Of a stretch of 64,000 nt of DNA, positions 27,565 through 38,431 are shown piece after piece (position 1 is the stretch's first letter; every line of letters begins with the position of its first letter). The DNA comes from Mojavia pulchra JT2-VF2. GTDB taxonomy: Bacteria > Cyanobacteriota > Cyanobacteriia > Cyanobacteriales > Nostocaceae. Position numbers and translations under genes: made by a program. The stretch covers positions 1 to 64,000 of the forward strand of contig JAHHHN010000004.1 in NCBI GenBank assembly GCA_019359325.1, given 5' to 3'. A model generated the notes under the pieces. That model was given only the letters and a program-made list of their open reading frames with translations. It did no database searches and was not told the DNA's origin.

Positions 27565-28161
27565 TTAGCGTACACCACTAGCTAAAATTCCTAAAATTTT
27601 ATTAACATCTCTAAGATAATATTCACTTAAGTCGATGTGGATAGCTTGATTTTCTAATTTCAAAAATTGCCAAATGCTTCCAGTCGTAACAGTTCCATAA
27701 ATTGCCAAGTTTTCATTACCTGTTCGTTCATTAAATATTTTGGCAGCTAACATTTCTGCCACACATTGTCCTAAACCCGCTGGAATATTTTCTTTTTTCG
27801 CTTCTACAATAATAATCACTGGTGCTGTGATAATTAATTTTTCTGGAGAACGGGTAATAATAAAATCACAAATTCCATTTAATCCTTGTGTAGCATCAAC
27901 ATTAAATTCTACACCAGAAAACAAATTTATTTGGTCATTTAGTTGTCGCCTTAAGTCTAGCAAAATTGGAGAAATAATCATCTCTGACCGAGCTTTTTCA
28001 CTATTGCTAGCAATAGCTATAGGAACATTATATTGCAGAACTTCTTTTAGTAAATGGCTGCATTCTAAATCGGGTGTATTAGCAAAAATATCAATTTCTT
28101 CAATAGTATTTATTTGAAAACTCTGTTTAACTTTCTCTAAAGTAAAATCACTATATGCCAT
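27565..28161 (-). CDS. PD-(D/E)xK nuclease-like protein of unknown function
   Basis: From ATG 28161 the protein is 198 aa. The core shows GICDFIITRSPEKL followed by IIIVEAKK, i.e. an Asp and a beta-strand E-x-K as in the PD-(D/E)xK phosphodiesterase fold; QCVAEMLAAKIFNE follows as the conserved helix. Proteins of this kind are frequent, multicopy and uncharacterised in filamentous cyanobacteria. A TTG at 28194 would add 11 residues without support. It is not next to a methylase, so a classical restriction system is unlikely. Confidence 0.65.
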   Translation of the reverse strand: MAYSDFTLEKVKQSFQINTIEEIDIFANTPDLECSHLLKEVLQYNVPIAIASNSEKARSEMIISPILLDLRRQLNDQINLFSGVEFNVDATQGLNGICDFIITRSPEKLIITAPVIIIVEAKKENIPAGLGQCVAEMLAAKIFNERTGNENLAIYGTVTTGSIWQFLKLENQAIHIDLSEYYLRDVNKILGILASGVR

Positions 28162-28603
28162 ATCATTTCTATGAATATGAGCAAGTTGCCTCAAGAGTCG
28201 TTCGACATTGCAATCTGAATGATCGGTACAGAGACTTACTAGGGAATTACAGATTTATCCCTAATTCTCATTTTAGAGCGTCTAGATATTGTGGCGATCG
28301 CTACTTTGAAAAGTTTCTTGATGTCTATCGGCCTTATCGTCGGTAGCCTTTCGAGCGGGTATTATAGCCATAATGGTCAAATCTTTAACTTGCATAGAGT
28401 TAATAAATAACCCAAATACACCATATATTGTGGCATTTAGCAAGGCGATCGCTCAATCTGTACAGTTTAATAACTTGATACTTGCTTGAACACTGTAATT
28501 TAAAGATTCTGTAAACTTCTTAAAACCTGAGTAAGCTCAAAACCGCTAGAGATATATTAACTCGTAGGTAAGGTGTTAAGCATTTAATTTGCACATTGAG
28601 GCC

Positions 28604-28625
28604 GCAGGGGGCAGGGGGCAGGGAG
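28604..28625. repeat. GCAGGGG heptamer short tandem repeat
   Basis: Three tandem heptamer-like units of the Nostocales GGGGCAG class. Confidence 0.7.
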
Positions 28626-28688
28626 CAAGGGAGAGGGTTTGCAGCTTATAAATCGCCAATATTTATCCTTCGTGCCACACAAATTAAT

Positions 28689-28760
28689 ATGTGGCAACAA
28701 AAGAATTGGTATTATCCCTATTATTGGTCAGCTTTCATTTCACAAGGAAAATGGCGGTAA
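28689..28760 (+). pseudogene. possible C-terminal remnant of a CHAT-domain protein
   Basis: The 23 codons before the stop at 28758-28760 end in PYYWSAFISQGKWR, closely resembling the end of classical CHAT domains (xPYYWAxFxLxGxWR). The frame is closed by a TAA just upstream (28686-28688), so only the tail remains. The match is short, and chance cannot be excluded. Confidence 0.35.
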
Positions 28761-28947
28761 ATACGAAGTTGCCATTAAAGATAGTAATTAACGCATAAAG
28801 AGGTGGCAAAATCACTGAATATATATAAAACCCAACTAATCTATTCTTCATCTCCCTATCACTCTTAGGGATTGGGGAATAACCTAAGTCTGTAAAACGC
28901 CATTATTCGCCAGAATACTTAACTCTGATTGTAGGAGAAATCATTTA

Positions 28948-29919
28948 ATGACTAAAAAGCCTATTTACAAGCAACCTTTCGCTCTCGTTTTCGCTGGAAT
29001 TCTTGGTGCTGTAACTTTAGGCAGTTGGTTATCTGTTCAAGCACAAGCACAGACAGAATCACAACCAAGCACCCCACCAAAATTCACGAACTTCCAAAAA
29101 GCAGGCCAAGTGAAACTGCCAGGAGGTGGGAAGCCTTTTAAGCCTGAGGGACTAAGACAATCTGAAAAACCAACTGGAGGTAGGCGGGGAATTCCTGATG
29201 GTATCGACGATCGCACACCCATGCTCAGTCGGCAATATCCTTGGTCAACTATTGGTCGAGTGCAAGGAACAACAACTGATGCCAAAAGTTACCATTGCAC
29301 AGGAACTTTAATTGCTGACGATATAGTTTTGACCAATGCTCATTGCGTAATTGACCCGGAGACTCATCAATTAAGTAAAAAAATTCAGTTTCTACCAAAT
29401 GTCATCAATGGTGTTGTGAGCAATGAAAGAGATGTAGCCTCAGCAGAGCAAGTCATTTATGGTACGGACTTTACAGGTGACAGCACTACAGATCAGATTA
29501 ACGACTGGGCAATTATAAAAATTGATAAGCCTCTCGGTCGCAAATACGGTTATTTAGGATGGAAATCTCTACCCGCCTCAGCTTTTACTGAAAACCAGAA
29601 AAAATTATTCTTTGTAGGCTACTCTGGCGATTACCCTGATCCCAAGAAAAAAGACTATGAATTCCTTGATGCTGGTCAAGGATGGACTGCGGGATTCCAA
29701 GCGGGATGTAGCATTGTTGGGGAAGAGCAAGAAGTACTACTCCATGATTGTGATACTGCCGGTGGTTCTTCTGGCGGGCCACTTATCGGTTTGATTGATG
29801 GTGAGCCATACATTGTTGCCCTGAACAATGCTGAAATTAAAGATAAGAAATCTCACCAAGATATCATCAACCTAGCAGTAAAAATTGATTTCTTGGATAA
29901 GTTGGCTGGCGGAAATTAA
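28948..29919 (+). CDS. secreted trypsin-like serine protease
   Basis: A 323-aa protein with a signal peptide (about residues 1-35, hydrophobic core FALVFAGILGAVTLGSWLSV, then VQAQAQ). The S1 catalytic triad is present: H in LTNAHCVI, D in NDWAIIKID, S in DTAGGSSGGPLI. Between the signal peptide and the protease domain is a Pro/Gly/Lys-rich linker. It likely acts in the periplasm or outside the cell. The family resembles V8/glutamyl endopeptidases. The AGGAG 11 nt before the ATG supports the start. A terminator follows at 29995-30028. Confidence 0.9.
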   Translation: MTKKPIYKQPFALVFAGILGAVTLGSWLSVQAQAQTESQPSTPPKFTNFQKAGQVKLPGGGKPFKPEGLRQSEKPTGGRRGIPDGIDDRTPMLSRQYPWSTIGRVQGTTTDAKSYHCTGTLIADDIVLTNAHCVIDPETHQLSKKIQFLPNVINGVVSNERDVASAEQVIYGTDFTGDSTTDQINDWAIIKIDKPLGRKYGYLGWKSLPASAFTENQKKLFFVGYSGDYPDPKKKDYEFLDAGQGWTAGFQAGCSIVGEEQEVLLHDCDTAGGSSGGPLIGLIDGEPYIVALNNAEIKDKKSHQDIINLAVKIDFLDKLAGGN

Positions 29920-29994
29920 TATAAATTTTTCTGTTTCTGGCACTTGCGGTAAAAGGCTAATCTCTAGCTCAAAATAGGTTAGATGTCTGCTTGC

Positions 29995-30028
29995 GAAACC
30001 CGACCAAGATTTAATAGAGTCGGGTTTC
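29995..30028 (+). terminator. terminator hairpin after serine protease gene
   Basis: Perfect 10-bp stem GAAACCCGAC (29995-30004) / GTCGGGTTTC (30019-30028). Only a short T-rich tail follows. Confidence 0.75.
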
Positions 30029-30121
30029 CTTGCGTCAACCAAACCTACTTTTGGTTCTTGTTTCTATAGCGAAGTGAACCGTATTGAGATATATAAATTA
30101 AACTAAAAAGTAAGGCACAAC

Positions 30122-30475
30122 CTATTTCTTTTTTGTTGATCCAAGTTGAGTAATTACGTCAAGCATTTGCTGAGTATGCTTTCGACTGCCATGTTGACGA
30201 AAAAACTGAACTGCTTTACGAAGATTAGCGATCGCTCTTTGCTGATTAACTCGATTTCCTGGCTCAACTAAATAAAGATTGCTGTAATAAACTTCATAGG
30301 TCTGGGCCAAAACATCTAAGGCTTGATGATATTTAGCACTGGCTTTTTGCCGATGAGAAATTTCCACAGCCTTACGAAAGTCAGCGATCGCTAAATCTGA
30401 TGCTCCTGTGCGAGCGCAACCATATCCCCGAATTAAATAAGCTTCATTTTTCGTTGAGATAGTAAATACAGAAAC
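30122..30475 (-). pseudogene. 5'-truncated TPR-like protein gene
   Basis: The open frame runs from 30475 down to the stop at 30122 (117 codons) after an in-frame TAG. It reads as a helical-repeat protein: NEAYLIRGYGCARTG, then DLAIADFRKAVEIS and YHQALDVLAQTYEVY, with AIANLRKAVQFFRQHG near the end. Homology-like sequence extends upstream of the only possible start (a GTG at 30367), so the N terminus has probably been lost. It may be the C-terminal tail of a cyanobacterial TPR protein; whether it is expressed is unknown. Confidence 0.5.
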
Positions 30476-30608
30476 CTACAGAAGCTTGGGCTGTTATTTC
30501 GTTCTATTTTCTTATAGGGTTGTATCACCTGATTGGTGCATTGAAATTTCGCAAATCAGAATTTGTCTTTTTCGTCAAGACATAAGATAAAACTCTAAAA
30601 TAAGAATT

Positions 30609-31595
30609 ATGAACCAGGTAGACTACCTCAGAATTAGTTTGATTGATCGCTGTAATTTCCGGTGTCAATACTGTATGCCAGAAGGTGCAGAACTGAATTA
30701 CATCCTTAAGCAACAACTTTTGACTGATGAGGAACTCTTAACCCTCATTCAAGAAGTATTTATCCCTGTAGGCTTTAGCCGATTTCGTTTGACTGGTGGA
30801 GAACCTCTACTACGCCCCCATGTGGTGGAATTAGTAGGGGCGATCGCTTCTCTCCCCCAGACTCAAGACCTCTCGATGACAACCAACGGGTTTTTACTTG
30901 CGCCCATAGCGCAAAAACTCTACGATGCTGGTTTGCGGCGCATCAATATTAGCCTAGATTCTCTCGAAGCAGACACCTTTGACCTAATTATCGGCAATCG
31001 TGGTCGTGGGCGTTGGCAGCAAGTCTGGGATGGTATCCAAGCTGCTCATCGTGTGGGATTTGATCCATTGAAGCTGAATGTAGTGGTGATCCCTGGAGTC
31101 AATGACCACGAAGTTCTGAATCTAGCCGCCTTGACACTTGACCGCAACTGGCACGTCCGATTTATTGAATTTATGCCTATTGGCAATGAGCAATTATTTG
31201 GCGATCGCGGTTGGGTAACTTCAGCTCAATTGCGGCAACAAATCCGCGATCGCTGGGGATTGACAGATTCGCAAGTTCGTGGTGCTGGGCCTGCTGATGT
31301 ATTTCAGATTCCCGGCGCTAAGGGGACACTGGGATTTATCAGTCAGATGTCGGAGTGTTTTTGCGATCGTTGTAACAGGATGCGTTTGTCAGCCGATGGT
31401 TGGCTGCGTCCCTGTTTATTGAATGAAGCTGGTCAAATTGATTTAAAAACTGCTCTCCGTTCTGGTGTCAGCACCGCGCAATTGCGAGAGCAGGTAAAAC
31501 ATTTGCTGGACATTAAGCCAGAAATCAATTTTAAAGGACGCGACCCTGGAACTGTGGGTACATATACCCGTACCATGTCACAAATTGGGGGATAA
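30609..31595 (+). CDS. moaA: GTP 3',8-cyclase (molybdenum cofactor biosynthesis)
   Basis: A 328-aa radical SAM enzyme. The N-terminal cluster motif is C15-x3-C19-x2-C22 in [13 protein letters not shown]. The C-terminal cluster is [18 protein letters not shown], with the end [15 protein letters not shown] (the GG tail expected for MoaA). It makes 3',8-cyclo-7,8-dihydro-GTP, the first step to molybdopterin, needed for nitrate reductase. No other moa gene is adjacent and no Moco riboswitch was seen upstream. Confidence 0.97.
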   Translation: MNQVDYLRISLIDRCNFRCQYCMPEGAELNYILKQQLLTDEELLTLIQEVFIPVGFSRFRLTGGEPLLRPHVVELVGAIASLPQTQDLSMTTNGFLLAPIAQKLYDAGLRRINISLDSLEADTFDLIIGNRGRGRWQQVWDGIQAAHRVGFDPLKLNVVVIPGVNDHEVLNLAALTLDRNWHVRFIEFMPIGNEQLFGDRGWVTSAQLRQQIRDRWGLTDSQVRGAGPADVFQIPGAKGTLGFISQMSECFCDRCNRMRLSADGWLRPCLLNEAGQIDLKTALRSGVSTAQLREQVKHLLDIKPEINFKGRDPGTVGTYTRTMSQIGG

Positions 31596-31663
31596 AGCAG
31601 TTCCGAGTAATGAGACCTGAGTTCTGAGTAATTAAAACTCAGCACTCGGTACTCAACACTTTC

Positions 31664-32272
31664 TTAGGCTTGTCGTGAGTAGTATTCCACCACGAGCAGT
31701 TCGTTGACTTGCAGCGCCACCCATTCACGCTCAATCAGGCTGTTGACTTTGCCAGTCAGCTTGTTTTTGTCAAACTCCAGATGGCTGGGGAGGTTCGCTA
31801 AACCGGGATATTGCAAGTTTGTTTCCACCAACTTACGTGATGCTTCTTTATCCCTAACAGCAATTTCTTCACCAGGACGGCATTGGTAGCTAGCAATATT
31901 AACTACACGACCGTTCACAGTTATGTGACCGTGATTGACCAATTGACGAGCTGCTGGAATGGTAGGAGCTAGACCCATGCGAAAAACGGTATTATCCAAT
32001 CGCATTTCTAACAGTTGTAGCAGCACTTGTCCGGTAGAACCAGTAACACGTCTTGCTCTGCGTACATAACGCAGCAGTTGTTTTTCGGTCAAACCGTAGT
32101 TGAGACGTAGCTTTTGCTTTTCTTCTAGACGGATCGCATACTCAGAACGCTTTTTGCGGTTCTGGCCATGCTGACCAGGTGGGTAAGCGCGTCTAGCGCT
32201 TTTACGAGTTAATCCTGGTAAGTCGCCCAAGCGACGTACAATTCTGAGGCGAGGCCCTCTATATCGGGACAT
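31664..32272 (-). CDS. rpsD: 30S ribosomal protein S4
   Basis: A 202-aa protein that starts [20 protein letters not shown] and contains the S4 RNA-binding domain (about 92-155: [30 protein letters not shown]). It is a primary 16S rRNA-binding protein and in many bacteria an autoregulator. It lacks the four-cysteine zinc site of some S4 proteins. It stands alone here, as in other cyanobacteria. The C-terminal VVEYYSRQA is typical of cyanobacterial and plastid S4. Confidence 0.98.
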   Translation of the reverse strand: MSRYRGPRLRIVRRLGDLPGLTRKSARRAYPPGQHGQNRKKRSEYAIRLEEKQKLRLNYGLTEKQLLRYVRRARRVTGSTGQVLLQLLEMRLDNTVFRMGLAPTIPAARQLVNHGHITVNGRVVNIASYQCRPGEEIAVRDKEASRKLVETNLQYPGLANLPSHLEFDKNKLTGKVNSLIEREWVALQVNELLVVEYYSRQA

Positions 32273-32503
32273 GAGTTTCCTTAATCTAATCTTGTTTCAA
32301 CTTTACCCAGACATACCATTATAAATATGTGTAAATCAGAATTTCCAGAAATTATCAATTTCATCATCAAAATTTTGTGTTAATACAGTACGGCAGAAAT
32401 AAATTGATCAAGCAAAACACCTCAAAAACCCAGCAGAGAAGGTTTTAGGGTAGTATATTTTGAATTTCGCGCGATGATTCTAGTGGCGGTTGAGGCTTCC
32501 CTC

Positions 32504-32655
32504 ATATCATGTCCATTCAAATAACCGTCATTGCGACCGTAGGGTAGACGCGGAGCGGCTTCTCGAAGAGTAGCAATCCCAAAAACATTGCGATTGCGTC
32601 GTTTCACTTCGTTCCACTCGCAATGATATTAAGGGTGATTTGCCGGACATGATAT
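32504..32655. mobile_element. MITE-like element with terminal inverted repeats
   Basis: An 11-bp perfect terminal inverted repeat ATATCATGTCC (32504-32514) / GGACATGATAT (32645-32655) continues imperfectly inward (CAAATAACC versus GGTGATTTG). The interior has further inverted segments (CATTGCGA ... TCGCAATG). It has no transposase. Size about 150 bp, typical of Nostoc non-autonomous elements. The small minus-strand frame 32422-32607 is a by-product. Confidence 0.75.
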
Positions 32656-32733
32656 CAAATATGCAAGCAAAATTCCCTAGATTTAGAGGATTGATAGCAC
32701 TTATGAGTTAGCATAACCTTGAGTCTCTAGAGA

Positions 32734-33369
32734 ATGGCAATGTTACGGAGCAAAAAACAGATGAGCAAACAAGGCGGTTGCAACTATAGAATGTTACAGA
32801 CTAAAGCAATTAAGGTAACAGCACCATTTTTGGTTATAGCTGGATGGTTAGCAACAATGGTTCCTAGTTTGGCTGTCACCGCCTCTTACAGTAATGATTA
32901 CCGTGTCTGTGCTGCTCAACTCTTGCGTGTAAACATTACTCCCGTAGCAGCATCGCAAGCTTGCGCTACAGCACTACGTCCACGGGAAGTGTCTGCCTGT
33001 GCAGCTAATATAAACAAGCAAACGCAAATCAGTGCTGCATCTGCGCTAGCTACTTGTACCCAGGCAAGACGTCCCGAAGAGTTAGCTACCTGTGTAGTTG
33101 GTATTGGACGGAATGTTAAAGAGGCAGTTAATCCAGAACTTTTAAATTATTGCGGTCGTAGTTTGTTGCCCGTGCGCTTTGCTCAGTGTGTAGTGGGCTT
33201 ACGTAGTGAAATCAACATTGCTCTTACTCAAGTGTTAGACACTTGTATCGATGGCAGTGACAGAATTAGTAGCTTTGCACCTTCGTCTACACCACTAATT
33301 CAAAATCCTGCTGAATTGCGCCCGCTTTTTGAAACAACTCCAATTCCATCGCAACCAGGCAATCAGTAA
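32734..33369 (+). CDS. secreted or lumenal protein with alternating cysteine repeats
   Basis: A 211-aa protein; the likely start is the internal ATG at 32791, which leads straight into a signal-like segment (VTAPFLVIAGWLATMVPSLAV). The mature part has eight cysteines in strict alternation, C-x11-C three times separated by 18-19 residues, giving a repeat of about 31 residues with the pattern CAxxL...RPxExxxC. The C terminus is Pro/Ser-rich. The cysteines suggest disulphides in the periplasm or lumen. I do not recognise a characterised family. The gene is convergent with hetR. Confidence 0.65.
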   Translation: MAMLRSKKQMSKQGGCNYRMLQTKAIKVTAPFLVIAGWLATMVPSLAVTASYSNDYRVCAAQLLRVNITPVAASQACATALRPREVSACAANINKQTQISAASALATCTQARRPEELATCVVGIGRNVKEAVNPELLNYCGRSLLPVRFAQCVVGLRSEINIALTQVLDTCIDGSDRISSFAPSSTPLIQNPAELRPLFETTPIPSQPGNQ

Positions 33370-33503
33370 ATTAGTTTTAAGTTGTGCTATCGGCAAAATT
33401 CACTTGTAGACGGTAAATACACGTCTTAGAGTATCAGCTTCATAAATATTTAAGACTGATAAACCAAACCCTATCTTAATTTGCCGCTATTGAACTACCA
33501 ATG

Positions 33504-33529
33504 TTGAATCCACCAAACGGTGGATTCAA
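33504..33529. terminator. hairpin between the Cys-repeat gene and hetR
   Basis: Perfect 11-bp stem TTGAATCCACC (33504-33514) / GGTGGATTCAA (33519-33529) with an AAAC loop. It lies between two convergent stops, 44 bp past the hetR stop. No clear U-run follows on either strand, so it may stabilise 3' ends rather than terminate. Confidence 0.6.
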
Positions 33530-33572
33530 GGTATGTATATTGGGTAGTTAAAGTGTTTCGCCTCCTAAAGGA

Positions 33573-35517
<1,945 letters not shown>

Positions 35518-37782
35518 TTAATTTGCAGAATTAGAAGAATTAACTTGGTTCCGCAATTGCTCAAAGCTAAAAGCTGCCGCTCCAAAAGTTACTAATAGCA
35601 CACCTAAAATTTGCACAATTTCTAGATTTTCCTGAATAATCAATCCAGCGAAAATTACGGTTAGGAAAGGGACACTAGCACCGATAATCGCCGAACGAGA
35701 TGCACCTAGTTTGCGAATACCAACATGATTTAACACATAACCGCAGAGAGTCAGTACGCCCAAAATAAAAGCACTTAAAATAATTTCCAGCAACTTAGAA
35801 GGAACAACTGCTAGGCTTAAGTCACCAGATAAAGGCAACATCAACCCGATAAAGCTCAACAGCAGCATAGTAGCGAAGTTAATTAAAGTAAAAGATACTG
35901 GATGTAGTTTGCTAGCACATATACGCGTTAATATTACGTAGAAAGCAAAAGCCACTCCTGCTAAAATTGCTGTGCCGCTTCCCAGGGAAACATTACCTGT
36001 AGGAGTACTAGGCGAACCCGCCAAAACCAGTAACTCACCGCAGAAAAGCGAGCCGATAGCAGCGGCGCGGAATAAGTTAGGGCGATCGCGGAACAGAAGC
36101 CACGACAATAATCCGCTAATCAGGGGATAGACAAAGAAAAGCGCGATCGCCATCCCGGTAGTAACTTGACCAACGGCAATGTAAATGAGTACCTGAGACA
36201 AAAACAAACAGCAGCCACTTGCGATCGACAATTGCAAAACTCTTAGTGTTTTGACATTCCTAGAAGTAGAATTTCCTCGTACTGATTCAAACAGACTTTG
36301 CAAGTCTTGCCAGACTCGTGGATGCATCATGGGAGCCAAAAGTAACATCAGTGGTACAACCACCAGCAACCGTAGCATCAAAATTAAGAGAGTATTGCCC
36401 AAAGTCGGTGCAAGCAAGCGCTCTACCTCGACTACTCCAAGAATCTCGGAACCTTGGTGAAAAATCACTTTGATGGCTACGTTGTAAAGTGATGACATCA
36501 CCGTTGACAACACTACCAGCAAGAAACCGATTTGGATAGGCGATAAGCTTGTAGAGCTAGGTAACTTGGGTGGTGTTGAGCCTCCTCGTTTGCGCGATGG
36601 CGCGGGAGCGCCCGCCGTAGGCGATCGCAAAGCAGACTGGGGTTTAATTTCGTTCTCTGATAAATCTCTGGAGAAAACAGAAATTGGTTCAGTAAGTTTT
36701 TTCTTAACTGTTGGAGGTGTTACTTCCAGCGATGGTAACGTAGGCTCCGGTGTAGTTTCGCTCTCCGACAAGTCTTGAGAAATCACGGAAATTGGCTCTG
36801 TACCATTTCCACGTGCTGACGGGAGTATTGCTTCTGGTGGTGATTCTAAAGACTGCGGCTGTGATTTAGTTTCGCTTTCCGGCAAGTCTTTGGCAATCAC
36901 AGAAATTGGCTCGGCAACATTGCTGCTCCCGTTTTCCAACTTTAGGGAACTTTCAAAGGAAATGTTCTGCTGCGGCTCAGAAGGTTGCAGGATAGTTGGT
37001 GGTGATACTTTTGCTGCTTGTGGCTCAGAAGGTTGCAGGATAGTTGGTGGTGATACTTTTGCTGCTTGCGGCTCAGAAGGTTGCAGGATAGTTGGTGGTG
37101 ATACTTTTGCTGCTTGCGGCTCAGGAGGTTGCAGGATAGTTGGTGGTGATACTTTTGCTGCTGTGGGTGGAGTAGCTTCAATCGTTTTTTGCAACCCTTG
37201 CAAACGGTTAATCAACTCTGCTAATATTTCTTCCCCTTGCTGTTGTTGGTTGTGCATCCGAGACAACTGTTGGGAAAGATTACTTTGATAGTTCTTCAGT
37301 TCTTGTTGCAGGGAATTAAAGGTGATGGTGAGGGTATCATCCAAAGAACCAAGCAGCTGTTCTACATTCTCATTATTGTTAATTTTCTGGTTGCTATTTG
37401 TCTGGACTGTCTCCAGGACGGCTCTCTCGTATTCGTGGGAGTTTTGTTCTAGTGTTTGGGTTGCTAAAGTCGTCAGTGAAGATTGCAGTTGCGAAGATAT
37501 GTGCTTTGCCAAGGCTTCTGCCAGCTGACGGATTAACACCTGCTGCTCTGTGATTTGACGCACCTGTTGTAAATGCTCTTTTTCTTCGTGCAGTCGTTTA
37601 ATGTCATCGTTTAAACGGTTTTTTTCCGCCTGAAGCCGCTTTACTTCTTCCTGTAATGACCTAAGCACGTGCTGTTGAAGATTTTCCAAGTCTTCTACAA
37701 CAGCCCAGAGAGCGTTTTCTGCTGCCCTGGATAGATCGCCTCTGACTCGCGGGTTGTCTGGTTGCTTCTCAAATCGCCCCAT
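35518..37782 (-). CDS. DMT/EamA-family transporter fused to a long coiled-coil, repeat-bearing N terminus
   Basis: A 754-aa protein. Residues about 25-200 are coiled coil (LQEEVKRLQAEKNRLNDD). Residues 208-271 are four 16-residue repeats, AAKVSPPTILQPSEPQ, followed by a Pro/Ser-rich linker with three degenerate EPISVI(S/A)(Q/K)DL(P/S)ESE motifs. From about residue 409 come ten hydrophobic segments of the EamA (drug/metabolite exporter) fold. Normal EamA proteins are about 300 aa, so the first 400 residues are an added cytoplasmic region that could place or gate the transporter. The substrate is unknown. Confidence 0.85.
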   Translation of the reverse strand: MGRFEKQPDNPRVRGDLSRAAENALWAVVEDLENLQQHVLRSLQEEVKRLQAEKNRLNDDIKRLHEEKEHLQQVRQITEQQVLIRQLAEALAKHISSQLQSSLTTLATQTLEQNSHEYERAVLETVQTNSNQKINNNENVEQLLGSLDDTLTITFNSLQQELKNYQSNLSQQLSRMHNQQQQGEEILAELINRLQGLQKTIEATPPTAAKVSPPTILQPPEPQAAKVSPPTILQPSEPQAAKVSPPTILQPSEPQAAKVSPPTILQPSEPQQNISFESSLKLENGSSNVAEPISVIAKDLPESETKSQPQSLESPPEAILPSARGNGTEPISVISQDLSESETTPEPTLPSLEVTPPTVKKKLTEPISVFSRDLSENEIKPQSALRSPTAGAPAPSRKRGGSTPPKLPSSTSLSPIQIGFLLVVLSTVMSSLYNVAIKVIFHQGSEILGVVEVERLLAPTLGNTLLILMLRLLVVVPLMLLLAPMMHPRVWQDLQSLFESVRGNSTSRNVKTLRVLQLSIASGCCLFLSQVLIYIAVGQVTTGMAIALFFVYPLISGLLSWLLFRDRPNLFRAAAIGSLFCGELLVLAGSPSTPTGNVSLGSGTAILAGVAFAFYVILTRICASKLHPVSFTLINFATMLLLSFIGLMLPLSGDLSLAVVPSKLLEIILSAFILGVLTLCGYVLNHVGIRKLGASRSAIIGASVPFLTVIFAGLIIQENLEIVQILGVLLVTFGAAAFSFEQLRNQVNSSNSAN
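36980..37163 (-). repeat. four 48-bp tandem repeats inside the EamA fusion gene
   Basis: Four near-identical 48-bp units encode the 16-residue repeats. Very low divergence between units points to recent expansion or active slippage; the copy number probably varies between strains. Confidence 0.9.
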
Positions 37783-38431
37783 TAGCTTCTAACCTCTAAC
37801 ATTTTGACGATAAAGCTGCTTCCCGTATAATTGCTTGGCGCTCATAGTTGTTTCCTGTATTTTGTCAGATAAACCAAAAATTTTAACAGGACTTACGCAT
37901 ATCACCGTAATTCTGTCATGCTGACCGCAGGGTTGGCAAAGCATATAATTTAGCTCACTACTTAGTAAACTGCTTTTCTTTCAGCATTACAGGCCAGCAT
38001 TCCGTCAAATTTAAACAAATCATTTATTCCTAAGAGAGTTTTTTAGGAAAAAACTTAATCCCAAAGTAATACATATTATTTTTGTGGGAATAGTAATTGT
38101 TAAATTCTTATGAATGCGTAGTTTGCTACCACAACAAGATTCTCGGAGTTGTTATTATTCTCTTGAAATTCGTGCCGAATGTAGCTTATGCGACAGTTTA
38201 TATCTCTAATCAGAATTAAATTAATTGATTGCAGAAATTAAAAATATTGCTATCTCCTAAAAAATATTCTAGTGAATTAGCAGCGATTGCGCGGAGCGCA
38301 GTGCCAAAGGCAATCGCGCCAAAAGCTCTTTGCCTGTAATATTCATAATTCCGTATTTTTGAACTTACGGATACAGACGAAGGGAAACATCATAGAAATA
38401 TTAATAATTAAAGAGAATTCAGGCGGAATTT
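37783..38431. other. intergenic region with interspersed palindrome
   Basis: About 650 bp without a gene. It includes the palindromic repeat at 38283-38317 and a 'GGACTTACGCATAT' segment (about 37890-37903) of a kind common in Nostoc intergenic DNA. Nothing else was recognised. Confidence 0.55.
38283..38317. repeat. palindromic interspersed repeat
   Basis: GCGATTGC (38283-38290) and GCAATCGC (38310-38317) form a perfect 8-bp stem around GCGGAGCGC-type GC-rich sequence. Matches the style of Nostoc dispersed hairpin repeats. Confidence 0.7.

Larger units (their letters stand above)
28195..28947. other. degenerate intergenic region
   Basis: About 750 bp without an intact gene. It holds a GCAGGGG heptamer tract (28604-28625) and a short CHAT-like coding remnant (28689-28760). 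The plus-strand frame 28155-28346 is treated as spurious. Confidence 0.6.

Noticed and set aside
28155-28346. plus-strand 63-codon frame overlapping the start of the nuclease-like gene
   Set aside because: It overlaps the 5' end and promoter region of the gene on the opposite strand and has no family resemblance.
32422-32607. minus-strand 61-codon frame
   Set aside because: It is mostly the MITE-like repeat.
36890-37288. plus-strand 132-codon frame with repeated GGCRIVGGDTFAA units
   Set aside because: It is the antisense of the 48-bp repeats of the EamA fusion gene; the sense frame is a complete membrane protein.
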